Shown: positions 1 through 11,482 of the stretch, in pieces
How positions within the stretch are numbered: the stretch's first letter is position 1
How the letters are laid out: every line of letters starts with the position of its first letter
Origin: Skeletonema tropicum
Taxonomy: Eukaryota; Bacillariophyta; Thalassiosirophyceae; Thalassiosirales; Thalassiosiraceae
Assembly (NCBI GenBank): GCA_037178625.1
Contig: CM074128.1
Span: 1,240,001-1,304,000, forward strand
Direction: 5' to 3'
DNA length: 64,000 nt
Notes under the pieces: model-generated
Database searches by the model: none
What the model was told of the DNA's origin: nothing
What the model saw: only the letters and a program-made list of their open reading frames with translations
Made by a program: the position numbers and the translations under genes

Positions 1-1430
1 ACAACAATTTCTCAATGAAGAAATTTATCGTGACAGGAATTCTCCTCTCTGATATAGCCAATAATACTGAAGAGCGATAGAAGCTCGTATATTGGTCATA
101 TTCGAGACGTAAGTGTAGCTGCGGCCATTAATAGGGCCGGCAGTGCTTCATGGTTGGTGTCAAAAATGCTCAAAAATGGCAGACTAGGTAGGGTTTATGG
201 GTAGTATGTACGTTGGACTAAGCCCTACGTAGGAATTCAAATCTTAGAAACTGTGAACTGGGAATGGCTATCAAATGGGACCGTCTCCAACTGGGAATGA
301 CTATCAAATGGGACTTTTTACACCCCACTGCCGAATGACTGCCGAATCTCGGATTTTGACTGCCGAATACCCAAAACCTTAGCCAGGCAAAACTTAAATA
401 TTACGGACACGCCAGAATGAAAGCAACGAAAGCATTCGTTCCAATAAAAACATTATTTACTGTTAATATAGACTTATGCCAACGGAGATTGGGATGAATC
501 CTGACCTCTACTTTGTATCATTGCCTATCTTTTAGCATGACATCAATTATCTTCCTTGATTTCGTTTCATATCCATAAAACTCTCTTGTCTCGTCCATCG
601 CAACATCGTAATGAATTCCTTTATCACATAGACGCTCCATACAGTCCTAAACAACTTTCTTCTCGAATATTTCTGCCGAGTTTCATTATCTTGCTTTCGT
701 TCACACCGAGTGAATTGTATAGCAGATCTTGCTCCCATCACGACCGAGTCTATAATATTCAGTCCAAAAGCGTGCAGCAGCATCGGGCTGCTACAAGTAT
801 TGATGGTTTCTACCCCTTCTTATGGCATTCTACTTATTTTGGAATCGTACAACCGACTGAAATGAGTAATACTGCCCGCATACGCAATGATACGGCTAGG
901 CAATGCTAGAAAAAAGGATTTTATCAGCTTAATTTTGTAGTAGTAAGAAGAATCTGCCGCTGACCCCATCGCCTGCCTCTCGCAGGCATGGGGTCTGAAA
1001 ATCAAGATATTGTACCTGTGACTTCCTGTGCCGCTCATTGTTCAGCCTCAGCTGCGCGCGTGCATGCGCCTACTTATGATTCTTTATCTCTTCTCTTTTA
1101 CTCGCACACGGTGCACCCAGTGTCAAAGGTTCTCTTGGCAGTTTAGCCGCGCGGTTCCCAGTTTCTCTCAGATTGGTAGCCCTGAAGGCATGTAAGCGAA
1201 AACACTACTTTTTGTAACTAATTCCCATGTGTGCTGGTTAGCAGAGGTCACAGCGCCTTAAATTCCTCCTTTTAGATCACCCCTCCTGTCAGACAGCGTG
1301 TGTTGCTTCCCAGCACTTTCGTCAAGTAGATATTATGTAGTAGTAGAAAGTACATTCTCCATTGATCCTTGCTTCGCTCGAGCAGTGCACTCATAAATTA
1401 TTTTACCTACTTCAATACACCTCACCTGTC
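1..1430. other. Intergenic, with one dispersed-repeat fragment
   Basis: I see no convincing gene here. The short open frames at about 547-1038 overlap on both strands and look like chance. Positions about 256-381 carry a fragment of a dispersed repeat whose fuller copy is at 42198-42558. The stretch just before the kinase is the likely promoter and 5' leader of that gene, but no core promoter element is clear. Confidence 0.6.
256..381 (+). repeat. Fragment of dispersed TIR element (second copy at 42.4 kb)
   Basis: About 125 bp are nearly identical, in the same orientation, to 42432-42558. Both contain a doubled 'aactgggaatg' plus 'ctatcaaatggg' motif followed by repeated 'tgccgaat' motifs and a terminal 'acccaaaacctta' (acccataacctta in the other copy). 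Here the left half and left terminal repeat are not recognisable; only a weak match ('tagggtttatgggta') lies near 190. It looks like a decayed copy of the element delimited at 42198-42558. Confidence 0.8.
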
Positions 1431-2946
1431 ATGGTATCCCAAGCCGCTCTAGCCGCCTACGAGAGGCAGAAAGCCGCAGCCGCAGCAGCCAATAATGCTT
1501 CTGCATCTGCCGGCGTGAGTCTCTCCAAGCTCCTTCCTCATGTCGAACGCAAAGTTGTCGCTATGAAATCTGACTCTCGATATTTTGACGAGGAGGATCT
1601 TGCAGTGATACCCAAGTTTGACTTTAATGAGTTGTCGTTGGGACGGGTTCTTGGAAAGGGTGGTTTTGGGACTGTCAGTGAAATCAAGACAATTCAGTGT
1701 GCTGGCGCTCAAGGCAAGATTGAACAGGATGGTAACGTTGAACAGGCGCAGCAAGATAAGAAGTTCATTGCTGATCATTGTATCCGTGATGGAGGCGATG
1801 CTCGTTATGCGATAAAGCAATTGAGTCCGGGGATTTCGACCGACATCAACAAGCTTTTCCAAGGAGTCCTCGATATGACTGTAGAGACTATGTTCCTCTC
1901 TGTTGTTGAACATCCTCACATCATCAAGATGCGTGGTGTGGGGGCTTGTGGCATGACTAATCCTGATTACTTCATCGTTCTTGACCGCTTGTATGACACG
2001 CTTGAGGCCCGTATTTCAACGTGGAAGATTCAAACCAAGAAGGCAAACAGAGTCTTGAATAAGATGAAAAAGAAGAGCGGCGAGAAGAATGCTGAGATTA
2101 TGAAGATCAAATTGAAATATGCTTATGATTTGATGGGAGCTATTGAGTATTTGCATAAGAAAGGGCTCATCTACCGAGATTTGAAGCCAGAGAATGTTGG
2201 CTTCAATGTTCGTGATGATATTGTCCTCTTTGATTTTGGGTTGGCAAGAGAAATAAACGACAAGGACAAGCTTACGGAGCATACCTGGAAGTTGACAGGA
2301 GAGACTGGATCTCTCAGATACAGTACGTTCAAATCATACCCCATTGTTTGTTGTGTGTCTGCATCTGACTTGTCATCATACATCTTCTCACCATCATCTG
2401 AATGTCTTTGTTCACATTACACAGTGGCTCCAGAGGTTGCCTCAAACAAGCCATACGGTACGAGTTTACTGCTGTATTTTCTTCAATTTACTCATTCTAC
2501 TTTCCTTCCTGTCCGTGCACTAACATATTCATTCTGCAATCTCAGGATATAGTGCTGATATCTATTCCATCGGTATCATGCTTTGGGAAATGCTCATGAT
2601 GGAAAAGCCATTTGCTGGCTTCAACAGGAAGACTCATAATGATTTTGTTGTGTTGAAAGGAGCCCGCCCCAAGATAGACGAATCTATGGGTAAATCTCTG
2701 TATTCCTTCATTGATGCATGTTGGCATCAAGACTTGACCAGACGTCCATCTGCTTCTCGTGCATCAAATATACTTAAGAGAGAGGTGGCTAAAATTACTG
2801 ATGGAGGAGCTTCAGATCTTAATAATTTTCGGCGAAAATCAACCTTTGTCAACAGGGAGTCTCTTAGGGAACGCAGATCTATTCTGAAAGCTCAAGCTGG
2901 CAATGAACTCGATCAATATGTTGAGGGTGCTGCAGAAGAATTGTAG
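1431..2946 (+). CDS. Serine/threonine protein kinase (three exons)
   Basis: Predicted eukaryotic protein kinase of 441 residues. Exons are 1431-2322, 2425-2457 and 2546-2946; the two GT-AG introns are 102 and 88 bp. Joining them restores the activation-segment reading GSLRYMAPEVASNKPYGYSAD. Visible landmarks are the glycine loop GKGGFGTV, the catalytic loop YRDLKPENV, with Tyr in place of the usual His before Arg-Asp, the magnesium-binding DFGLA, and the APE motif (MAPEV). An Ala-rich N-terminus precedes the domain, and a basic tail with RRKS follows it. The ATG at 1431 is chosen because the frame upstream has only a TTG. The presence of all catalytic residues argues for an active enzyme. I cannot name the subfamily or substrate; a cytosolic signalling role is inference. 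Confidence 0.9.
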
Positions 2947-3108
2947 GAATCTACGTTTTCATGATTTACTCAGCTTCGACAGCGTCTTTTATATTAGCAT
3001 TAGAAAGATAAGATGAAGACTACATGCTTTGCGCAAGAGAATGGGCTGATTTAGATAAACAACAAGCTACTTGCCATTGTTATTTCGCCTTCACCAGATT
3101 ATGTATTT

Positions 3109-4002
3109 TTAGCTGCCTCTTTCAGGAGGTTGTAGTGGAACAGCTTCAGGGAGAGAATCTACTGTTCGTCCCATTCTCCTAACTTCCCCATTTCCAAAAC
3201 GATACTGTGAAAACTTTCCAACATTTTCAAGGCCAGATGCATATACTTGAGTGATTTGCAAGACATCCGCGTGTGATGTTAGAACAATGTGATTGCCGCC
3301 TTCATCATGTTTTGAATCAATATCGAGAAGCGTTGCACGTATCCGAGTTGATACTGCTGCAACACTCTCTACATCAAATGCAGTGTGAGTTGGATCAAAA
3401 ATATCCACGGGCCAGACGTAGGCATATGTTAATAGCTCTGTCCCATCCAGTCTTCCAAAATATCTCTCCATGAGACCATCATCTAACATTACTTCCTCAT
3501 GAACTTTCAGCCCCAATTCTTCAATCCTTTTTGCAACTTGATCGTTTGCTCTCATACCTGCAAGACACTGCTCAGCTGTCTCTTTTGCTCTTGCAAATGG
3601 TGAACTGTAAAAGTACACCTCTTTGGTTGATGTGGTATCATCATTATTCAAATCTTGCTCAATAAAATCTATCAAGGAAGGCGCCGAATCACGTCCCTGT
3701 TCTATCCCCAATAATGTCAGACCGTGCTTGGTACTTCCTGCCAAACTTCTTGCAGATGATATTATACCCTCAACATTGGCAGTCGATTGACCATGACGCA
3801 GTAAGTAGTAATGATTCTTTAGTGGTGGAAGTGAATCTGGCATTGCGTCCACCACTGCTACCGAGGGCTCTTGAGGATTGACCCCAGTTGCTGCGAAGAG
3901 CTTAGAAACAGTCGTCTTAGCACATGATGTCGATGATGTCGACACAAACCCCGATGCTGTCGATATGAATAGGGGGAGAAAGACGGCGGAAGTTGACTTC
4001 AT
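3109..4002 (-). CDS. Histidine phosphatase (phosphoglycerate mutase-like), probably plastid-targeted
   Basis: A 297-residue member of the branched histidine phosphatase superfamily. The phosphorylated His lies in LLRHGQSTAN; further landmarks are SSPFARAKETAE and the second catalytic His in TSHADV. Such enzymes remove phosphate from sugar phosphates or other small phosphoesters; the substrate here is unknown. The Met at 4002 is preferred because it opens a hydrophobic signal peptide ending in ISTASGFVS, which resembles the diatom plastid motif with Phe at +1. An in-frame ATG at 4041 would add 13 residues; the frame above that has only a GTG. The gene runs tail to tail with the kinase. A 569-bp transposon-like element sits about 55-90 bp upstream of the candidate starts and may have displaced the native promoter. 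Confidence 0.85.
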   Translation of the reverse strand: MKSTSAVFLPLFISTASGFVSTSSTSCAKTTVSKLFAATGVNPQEPSVAVVDAMPDSLPPLKNHYYLLRHGQSTANVEGIISSARSLAGSTKHGLTLLGIEQGRDSAPSLIDFIEQDLNNDDTTSTKEVYFYSSPFARAKETAEQCLAGMRANDQVAKRIEELGLKVHEEVMLDDGLMERYFGRLDGTELLTYAYVWPVDIFDPTHTAFDVESVAAVSTRIRATLLDIDSKHDEGGNHIVLTSHADVLQITQVYASGLENVGKFSQYRFGNGEVRRMGRTVDSLPEAVPLQPPERGS

Positions 4003-4094
4003 CTTGTCTGTGCATCCTGGGCGAGCTAGAGAGCTCTTCATCGCATCGTGGAGAACTATGATGTATGGAGAACAGAAAACACGCACTCATCACT

Positions 4095-4663
4095 CTACCG
4101 CGTAAAAAAATTGCGAATCGCATTTAGGTCCCGAGTTGGAACTCGTGAATCACCTTTTTTACTAGCGAACTCCACACAAAATCCACTCAAAATTTCCTCA
4201 AATTCATCCAACTCCCAACAACCATGCGGACAAACCTAGTCCACAGCCTGATTAAGAGTTATGGTAGGATTGTGACACCATCAACCAGCTATTATATGAT
4301 AGCCCATATTGTTAGCTTTCTATAGAACCACTGGTCAGCATTTCAACTACTATATTCGCCATGCAGTAGTTGAGCAACATTGGACATGTGGGGTCAGGAG
4401 GAGATTATTGTTAGTGATTTTTTCTAGGTAAAATGACGAAATCGCTACTATGTTATCTCCATCAGTAATAGATATAAATTGTTCAATTAAGGAATAATCA
4501 TATCCGAATAGACTTCAGTTTGGCATCCTCAATCGCCTTTTTTGTCGAAGGTCTATTTATGTGCCTGCTATAGTGTAGGTACTGACATGGTTGTTTGCTG
4601 CTTTTTGTTAGTGTTTGTTACCATTCGCAATTTTTTGCCATTCGCAATTTTTTGGCGCGGTAG
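4095..4663. mobile_element. MULE-like non-autonomous element (TIR plus 9-bp duplication)
   Basis: The ends form inverted repeats. The left end reads ctaccgcg, then an A-run and ttgcgaat; the right end is its inverse, with a second nearby copy of 'attcgcaatttttt'. The flanks share the direct repeat CACTCATCA (4084-4092 and 4664-4672), followed by CT on the left and TC on the right, consistent with a 9-11 bp target duplication as made by Mutator-like elements. No open frame of note lies inside. It sits directly upstream of the histidine phosphatase. Confidence 0.7.
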
Positions 4664-4916
4664 CACTCATCATCGATAGATGACATACGAATACCTAAAT
4701 CATCGCCTACACGGAACCTACACGCGTCCAAAAACCAAAAATTCAAAAATCGTCGTCAATCGCTGCATGCCAGTTTAGCTATATTGCTATTGCATTATGT
4801 CCCGCTCTCTAGAGAGAATAATGAATGGCGTAACATACTCCAGAGGACTGCGTATGGCGAAGCGTGTGGCAAATATGATGGCAGTATTCATATGATCAAG
4901 CAGCATCATTAAAATC

Positions 4917-7340
4917 ATGGGGAACAATCAGTCGTCATCTGCCGCTCAGAAAGAATGTCCCTCCTCTTCATTCTGCAAGGTCCTTTGCTTCGGCAGCCCA
5001 CCTAGCGATGGTGATGACGGCGAATGGTTTGGAAATCTGCCCAAAGATAAAAAGAAGAAGAAGAAGAGGCGAAAGTCACAAAAAATAGTGAAACCATCTC
5101 GTCTGCCTTCGGTTCCTGAGGAGGCTACTACCTGTAGTACTGTTGATACTGAAGGATCATCATCTGTGCCGTTGACGTCGTCGTCGTTTCTCTCGACAAC
5201 TAAATCTATTGATGAAGGCGACGAAGTTGGTTCCTTGAGATCACACCTTGAACGACGAGCAACAGACGGGCAACTATTAAATCCCACCAGTAGACTAGCA
5301 GAATTGCCAAAGACTAAATTGACATTTGTCAATGGACAATTTGTTGATATGTCAAAATTTCCAGAGATGTTTGCCAAGGATGAAAGTGTAGATGTTTCTT
5401 TGCCTGGTGTTGGCGTTCGCGGCGTCGAGGTAAGTTTTAATAATCATTTTATGGAATGACTGGTAGGAAATGTTGTTTATCTATCTTGAACATGAAGGTA
5501 CTAAATTGATGTTCTAATTCAGACTCATGCATCCGGCCATAGTGGAAGAACACGTGAATCGACTGACACAAATGGAAGTTCTAGCCGAAGAAGTCTTGCC
5601 GCTCTCCCGAGTATGCTAAAAAAGAAAAGCACCCTTGCTTCATCCTCATCAACTTCTTCATCTTTGTTATCTCAAGATCAAGACAGTTCAAAAGAGGCTG
5701 TATCTTCAATAGTAATGTTGGGGGATGGGTTCTTTCTTACAGCAGCAGCGTCAGATCGTAACATAAAGATGTGGAAGCTGACAGATGATGAAAGTGATGG
5801 AAGCAGCTCATCCATCACCTTCGTCAGAGATTTCTCTGGATGTCCTACGGGCAACACGTGCCTCGCCAAGGTGGATCGAAAGGGACGATTTCTTTCCGGA
5901 AGCAAATCAGGCACGATCATGTTGTGGGATTCACGCTACAATTGTGATGACTCGGAAGAAGAAGAGCCAGAAGAGAGTCAGCTAGGTGGAAAGAACCAAG
6001 TTTTGCTTGCAACTTTTGAGAAATTGATGCGACGCAGAGTAGACTCCATTGCCATAATTGAGGATGGCTCCTATGTTCGCCCTACTGATCACATTGATTG
6101 GAGCATGGTGGCTGCAGTGACGCGGAAGTCTATTTTCCAGGGAGCGAACTCGGTACAGCGTGCTGCTAGAGAACGACAGGTTATAGAGTGTTCTCTTCAA
6201 TTTGCATCAATCACTGGGGCGCACCGAACCGTCAATTGCTGGTCTGTAAAACACAAGGACAAGAAGGAGGATGAGGAGGGATCATCGACCGGGAAGAATG
6301 TAGCTGAGATCAAGCTGTTGCAAGAGTTGGAGCATGATAACGTTGTGGAGTCTGTCGCGACAATACCGAGGAAAAGTATATTATTGGCTGGTGATAGGAT
6401 GGGCAGTGTTACTCTTTGGAAGGGAATTAAGAATGTCTTAAAACTTGGCTCTCCAAAAATATGGCATCGCGTTAGGGTTTTCAATTGGCGTCACACGTTA
6501 GGACAAGAAAAGTGCCAGGAGAGAATGCAGTTTGCTATTACCTCCCTTTCATTCTTTGGTGACAACTTTTTTGTTTCTGGTGCGAAAGGTGGGGATTTGC
6601 GAATTTGGGATGTAAACGGATCGGGTGCACAGGATGAAGTTGTTCAGGAGGAACTAATAGGCTTGTCGGGGGCGCACAGTTCAGAAATAACTTCCATTAT
6701 TGCAGGAAAGGACGTGATAGAAGGTTCTAGTAAAGAGAAGATGATGATACTGCACACTTGTGGGAAAGATGGCAAGGTTTTGTCGTTCATGGTACATGCT
6801 GAAAGACCTTTACCTCGGTGTTTCAATGTAGTAAATCTCGGAATAGCTGAGAGGTACACATGCGATGGCAACTCAATATCTGCCTTGTCGATGGGATGTG
6901 GCGAAAGTGAACAAATAACTAGGCTTATTGTTGGAAGCTCCTGTGGAGGAATCAAAGTTCTACAGCAGCCTTATCCTTCACTGGCTCCCCAGGACGCATT
7001 GCTTGCTTACCGTCAGCAAATAAAGGAAGAGTCTTTAACACTGCAATTGATTGCAGAAGATGCACGCAGTGCATGTATCAGTCACAAAAAGCACAAGCGA
7101 ACTCGCCCAGATCGCTTCACGGGGAGTGATTTCATCTCTCATTTGGTTAATGAAAAGCATGCTGCATCAAGAGTCGATGCAGTAATCCTTGGGCGCGCTC
7201 TTCAGAAGCACTTATCTTTGTTCGTCCATGTTTCTAATGAGAGCCAACTTCTTGAAGATGACTCCAAATCATTTTATCGCTTTGATGAAGAGTTCGATAA
7301 CATGAAGAGGGGGGACTTTTATCGTAGCAAAACTCTGTAA
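4917..7340 (+). CDS. WD40-repeat protein with C-terminal DEP domain and N-myristoylation signal
   Basis: A 776-residue protein from two exons, 4917-5429 and 5523-7340, around a 93-bp GT-AG intron in phase 0. The start MGNNQSSSA fits the N-myristoylation consensus (Gly2, Ser6), with nearby Cys residues and a basic KKKKKKRRK stretch, which together suggest membrane anchoring. WD-type blades end in IKMWKL, IMLWDSR, NCWSVK, VTLWKG and LRIWDV. The last about 65 residues (about 695-758) match the DEP fold: FTGSDFISHLV, then AVILGRALQKHLSLF and DDSKSFYRF. DEP domains bind membranes or GPCR/Wnt-pathway partners. No enzyme motif is seen, so a membrane-associated scaffold role is inference. The gene converges on the RsfS gene with 80 bp between their stops. 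Confidence 0.88.
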
Positions 7341-7420
7341 ACCATGGCGTGGATGAACTGCCGCATCTACCGAAAAGTCGCATTGTATAAATAGATTTTC
7401 ATTATGTGCTACTCGACTTC

Positions 7421-9020
7421 CTACCTTTGTCTTCGCCCCTTGCTTTTCTTCTTGCTCCCACTCCATTTGGCACTGAAGCTCTTTCTGTTATAAAGACCTG
7501 GTAAAATCAACCTCCCATTATCGCCTGTCATCCATCCCCCTGCTGGTGATACCTCGTTACGCATTCTCGTAGTGTATTCATCAGGGACAGGATTTTCTGC
7601 AACATAGGTGTCCACCTCGTCGTCGTTCGACATATCGACTCTCCGTAATTTGCTACCTTCTGAATTTGGATCAGATAAATCCCACAGAGACTCGATATTT
7701 ATACACTTCCTCGTGGTCTCCTCCAATATATGAACGTGAATGTTTCCACAGTCAACGACCATCCAATCATCATCAATCCTTGCAGAAGTGTTTGTGATTC
7801 CATTCTTGCTCGCACGAGCCCTACTTCTCTTATTGGAGAATATATCTGTGCCACCTTCAACGCCTTTCGTTGCCCCAACAATCCCACGTTCGTTCAATTT
7901 TCTTGCTTTTAGATTACGAACAATGGAATCAGACATGACACGAATGTGTGATGAGTTTCTTCCAGTAACCAACATTAGATAGGAGCATCCCATCCCGACA
8001 CCATATAAATCTTCATAATCGGCTACATCGATGATGTGAATATCCTTCCCTCCCTGAGCGGAGAGAGAAGATGATAGCTCTGCAGAAGTAAAGAGGGTAT
8101 AGGGAATGACATCGATCTGGCTTTGCTTGTGACGGCGTTTTTCTGCATCATCGGGAGTCATTAATTCCGATGAAGTCGATTCAATTCCACTCTCTGATTG
8201 TTTTAGTCGCGAGCGACGAGCTTCCAGCCAATCAATCGTGTCGTCAAACTCACTATCCGGGAATTCCTTTTCAAATGATGACGAGGGGATAAACTCGGAT
8301 GATGAGGGAGGAATCCAAGCATCGTCGCCTTTATCTTGTAAAAAGTCACGCTGAAAAGCTTGCTTTGAGTCATAATCCGTCCAGTTTTGCGGATAGTCAC
8401 AAAAATCTGATTTCACTTCTGTATCTTCTTGCACTGCCAATGGTTCAGATGCTACCGCTGCTGCTGCTCCTGTTTTGTCCTCCATTCTCTTCTGCTTCTT
8501 TTGCATGTAATCTTCCCACACCATCGCTCTAAACTCTTGGTACTGAGCATTCTCATCCAAATTTTCATCCTCTAGCGAATCAAAGTTCATGCCACCATCC
8601 TCTTCGGAACGCGATAATATTTCGAGTTCCAATTGTGAAAGAGAAGTTGAGTTTTCAATGAGTTCATCTATAATATCCTCTTCGGATAAACCTTCAAATG
8701 ATTCTTCTTCGTAAAACCAATCTTCTTCGTCTTCTCCTGCTACATTCTCTAACAGCTGGTTGCTTGTTTGCGATGTTGTACTATTTTCCAGAGCTTTCAG
8801 CCGATCTTGCAAGCCGTACTCTTGGACTAGTTTTTGGAGCATTTCATCCTCTCCAGACTCTTTCAATTCATTCAATACTTCATCCCATTCAACATTTGAT
8901 GCATTCACTTCGTACTCTGATGCATCGTCAACTGATGCTTCGTCTTCTAGTAATTGCTGATTTACTTGGTTGTTTAGAGTGGCTTCTAAATCAATCACTT
9001 CGACTACTCCTTCGTCTTGT

Positions 9021-9051
<31 letters not shown>

Positions 9052-9352
9052 ATGTAGAGTACGCTGTCTCATCCGCAGTATTGTAAGGTTTGCTCTTCCT
9101 GCTGAGAGGCGAATCATCTGGAGGAATCCATTCATCGTCGTAGCTGTCGTCAGTGCCGCTGCTGTTATTGGTTGCAAAGCACCGAAGTGATGATTGGAGG
9201 TGGTGTCGTCGGTGACGGTGCTTGAAATGTTGTGTTCCGTGCTGATGGCATCTGTGGTGGTTAATGGACAGGCAATGCCTGGCCCGAGACGACACCGCCA
9301 ACAAAGCACCACGACGACACCTAATTGATGAAGAAAAGAATAAGGACGTCAT
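7421..9352 (-). CDS. Ribosomal silencing factor RsfS/Iojap/MALSU1-like protein with long acidic N-terminus
   Basis: The C-terminal part carries the RsfS/Iojap domain: KDIHIIDVADYEDLYG, then SSHIRVMSDSIVRNLKAR, then DDWMVVDCGNIHVHI and KCINIESLW. The family binds uL14 of the large ribosomal subunit and blocks subunit joining in bacteria, plastids and mitochondria. This protein has 643 residues against roughly 100-250 in most relatives. The excess is an acidic, Ser-rich, probably disordered region before the domain, plus a basic Lys/Arg/Ser insert of about 35 residues inside it. The Met at 9352 is preferred because it opens a typical presequence rich in Arg, His and Ser and poor in acids (MTSLFFSSSIRCRRGALLAV), pointing to mitochondria. 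An upstream in-frame ATG at 9499 is possible. The gene is divergent from the glycosyltransferase. Confidence 0.85.
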
Positions 9353-9673
9353 CAGAGAGGGCAGGCAGGGGACTGTATTCACCGATATGTTTATGGCTGC
9401 AACTGCGTCTTCGTCTAGCTTCTTCGTCTTACTTCTTGGCTGGCGCTGATCTGCGCTAAAGAGCTGCACAAAGAAAATCTGCACAGAACACTGTGTCATT
9501 ATTTTGGTGAGCCCCCACTTGAAATGTTTTTGCGCATAACATCACCATCAGGCTGCGCGCGCTGTATAGTCAGTACCAATAGAATTGTATTATTATTAAC
9601 TGTAGTCGTAGTTGCGAGTTGGTTGTTGTTGTTTACTTTGCTGCTTGCTGCTGGTTTCTTCAGTTAGGCTGGC

Positions 9674-11482
9674 ATGGCGGCATTCATAGGGGGTCCAGGC
9701 ACGCGGTTGCCATTCGCAGTGGAGTCATTTCTCGGGTGGAGCCTATGCATCTCATGCCTCACTGTATCGGGCTATCATTATGCAAAATCAGTCATCCTAT
9801 CTTCTCGGAGAATACGTCGCTTGGTGCAAAGTGTACTCGGTAGTTGGTTGATGATAACAAACAATACCTCTAATGAAGATGCAGAGCTTGATTGGATCCC
9901 TCTTACAACACATAGTCGAGCAGAAATAGAGCGATGTACGCCATGGCAACGTTATCTTAGTCTGGTACAAGTTTTAGAATTGCGTTATCCAGATGCGCTA
10001 TTGCCTATCCTCCCGTCAGAGCAATCACAAAATGAATCAGAAGGAAATCATGAAACAAAAGAAGATGCAGCAACCACGGATAACAAAGCATCCAACATTG
10101 ATGATATTGAAATGGTCAAACGAAAAGCGGATGATAAATTGATACGTGCCCTCCGTCAAGATGATGTGTGTCGAAGACTAGCGTCTTTAGCTATGCGGCC
10201 ATATCGTGCTGCTGTCGAAACGACATCATCAATGAAGACTGGAATTAAGCCTGACAGAACGCCAATGGATCCTTTGCCAATAGCATCACATGCCTCTACA
10301 GACAACACGCAAACAACTCTCTTGGAGCAACTTCCTCACGATCGCTTGTTACAACGCATTTCCAGAATGTGGAAATACTTATTGATTCTACCTTCATTGA
10401 AAGAAGCAAAAGCGTTTTATCGTGTCCCAACAAGTTCTGCTAGAATTATTGCTACTACAAAGAGTAGCAAGAAAAATGAAAATGATGTCAACTATCCGTA
10501 TCAAATATCAATCATCATGCCTGCATTCTATGAAAAGGGATCTCATCTGATTGCAAAGCTAACTAAAGCACTTGAGACATGCAATGATCCAAATGAAATC
10601 GAAGTTGTAATTGTGGATGCTGGCGGTTGCACTGACTTGGAAGAAGTTGTATCTTTGAGTTCCAACGAAAAGAAGCAATTCGGCAAAATTACAATCATAT
10701 CATTTACTGCTGGAGGTGGACGTGGCCCTTGTTTGAATTTTGGGGCAGCGAATGCAACGGGGCGAATTCTTACGTTTTGCCATTCAGATACAACTCTGCC
10801 TAGCCACTGGGACAAAAGTATCATATCAACTCTTGAGCATGATGGAATGGAGGATGATGATCTATTTCGATTGGGCAAGATACGTTCGAATTCCTGTGCT
10901 TTTGCGTTCGGTATTGACACTTCGCCTGCTGGGCTAGCCATGCCGTTTTCTACTACATCATCATCGCAATCTACTTCGTCACATACTTCGTCCTATTTCC
11001 CGCCGGGGATACGTGCAGTCGAAGCTACTGCCAATCTGCGAACTCATCTCTACTCTCTTCCGTATGGTGATCAAGTGCTGACATTGCATGCGTGCGTGTT
11101 TCACTTTCTCGGGGGCTTCCCCGACCAATGTCTAATGGAAGATTATGAATTGGTATCCTTACTGAGAAGACGTGCAGCACTGCTTGATGGGGTCTATCCC
11201 GTTGGACAGATGAAGTTGAATAGAATGTCGTATGAAAAAGTGGCCATCATTCCAGGACCGCCTGCTCTTTGCTCTCCTCGTCGTTGGCAAAAGTTTGGTG
11301 TCATGTACACAACTTTTACCAACTCGAGATTAGTAAGTCTCTATGCAGGTGTTCGTAAATTGAGTGCAGACGAGCTGTTTCAGTTATATTATGGGAAAGA
11401 CCCACCTAAACGAAGCAGCACAGATAGTCCTTGGGAGCTCGAACTGAAGCAGCTATTAGGTGATGTCGTCAAAGAAAGATGA
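9674..11482 (+). CDS. Glycosyltransferase family 2 protein, TIGR04283-like
   Basis: A 602-residue protein without introns. Residues about 275-500 form a GT-A fold family 2 domain: ISIIMPAFYEKGSHL, then EVVIVDAGGCTD, then GGGRGPCLNFGAANATG and FCHSDTTLPSHWD, and later GDQVLTL with FLGGFPDQCLMEDYEL. The spacing and the 'GRG..NFGA' and 'GGFP...MEDYEL' motifs are those of the TIGR04283 group, whose acceptor is generally unknown. A hydrophobic stretch near residues 16-35 may anchor it in a membrane. The region between about 100 and 220 is charged and low in complexity. The donor sugar and pathway cannot be read from sequence. It shares a roughly 175-320 bp divergent promoter region with the RsfS gene. 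Confidence 0.85.
   Translation: MAAFIGGPGTRLPFAVESFLGWSLCISCLTVSGYHYAKSVILSSRRIRRLVQSVLGSWLMITNNTSNEDAELDWIPLTTHSRAEIERCTPWQRYLSLVQVLELRYPDALLPILPSEQSQNESEGNHETKEDAATTDNKASNIDDIEMVKRKADDKLIRALRQDDVCRRLASLAMRPYRAAVETTSSMKTGIKPDRTPMDPLPIASHASTDNTQTTLLEQLPHDRLLQRISRMWKYLLILPSLKEAKAFYRVPTSSARIIATTKSSKKNENDVNYPYQISIIMPAFYEKGSHLIAKLTKALETCNDPNEIEVVIVDAGGCTDLEEVVSLSSNEKKQFGKITIISFTAGGGRGPCLNFGAANATGRILTFCHSDTTLPSHWDKSIISTLEHDGMEDDDLFRLGKIRSNSCAFAFGIDTSPAGLAMPFSTTSSSQSTSSHTSSYFPPGIRAVEATANLRTHLYSLPYGDQVLTLHACVFHFLGGFPDQCLMEDYELVSLLRRRAALLDGVYPVGQMKLNRMSYEKVAIIPGPPALCSPRRWQKFGVMYTTFTNSRLVSLYAGVRKLSADELFQLYYGKDPPKRSSTDSPWELELKQLLGDVVKER

Noticed and set aside
547..1038. Three overlapping short frames upstream of the kinase
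   Set aside because: They overlap on both strands, have no domain and low-complexity hydrophobic or basic composition.
8698..9057. 119-codon plus-strand frame rich in Leu and Met
   Set aside because: It is the antisense shadow of the acidic, Ser-rich part of the RsfS gene.
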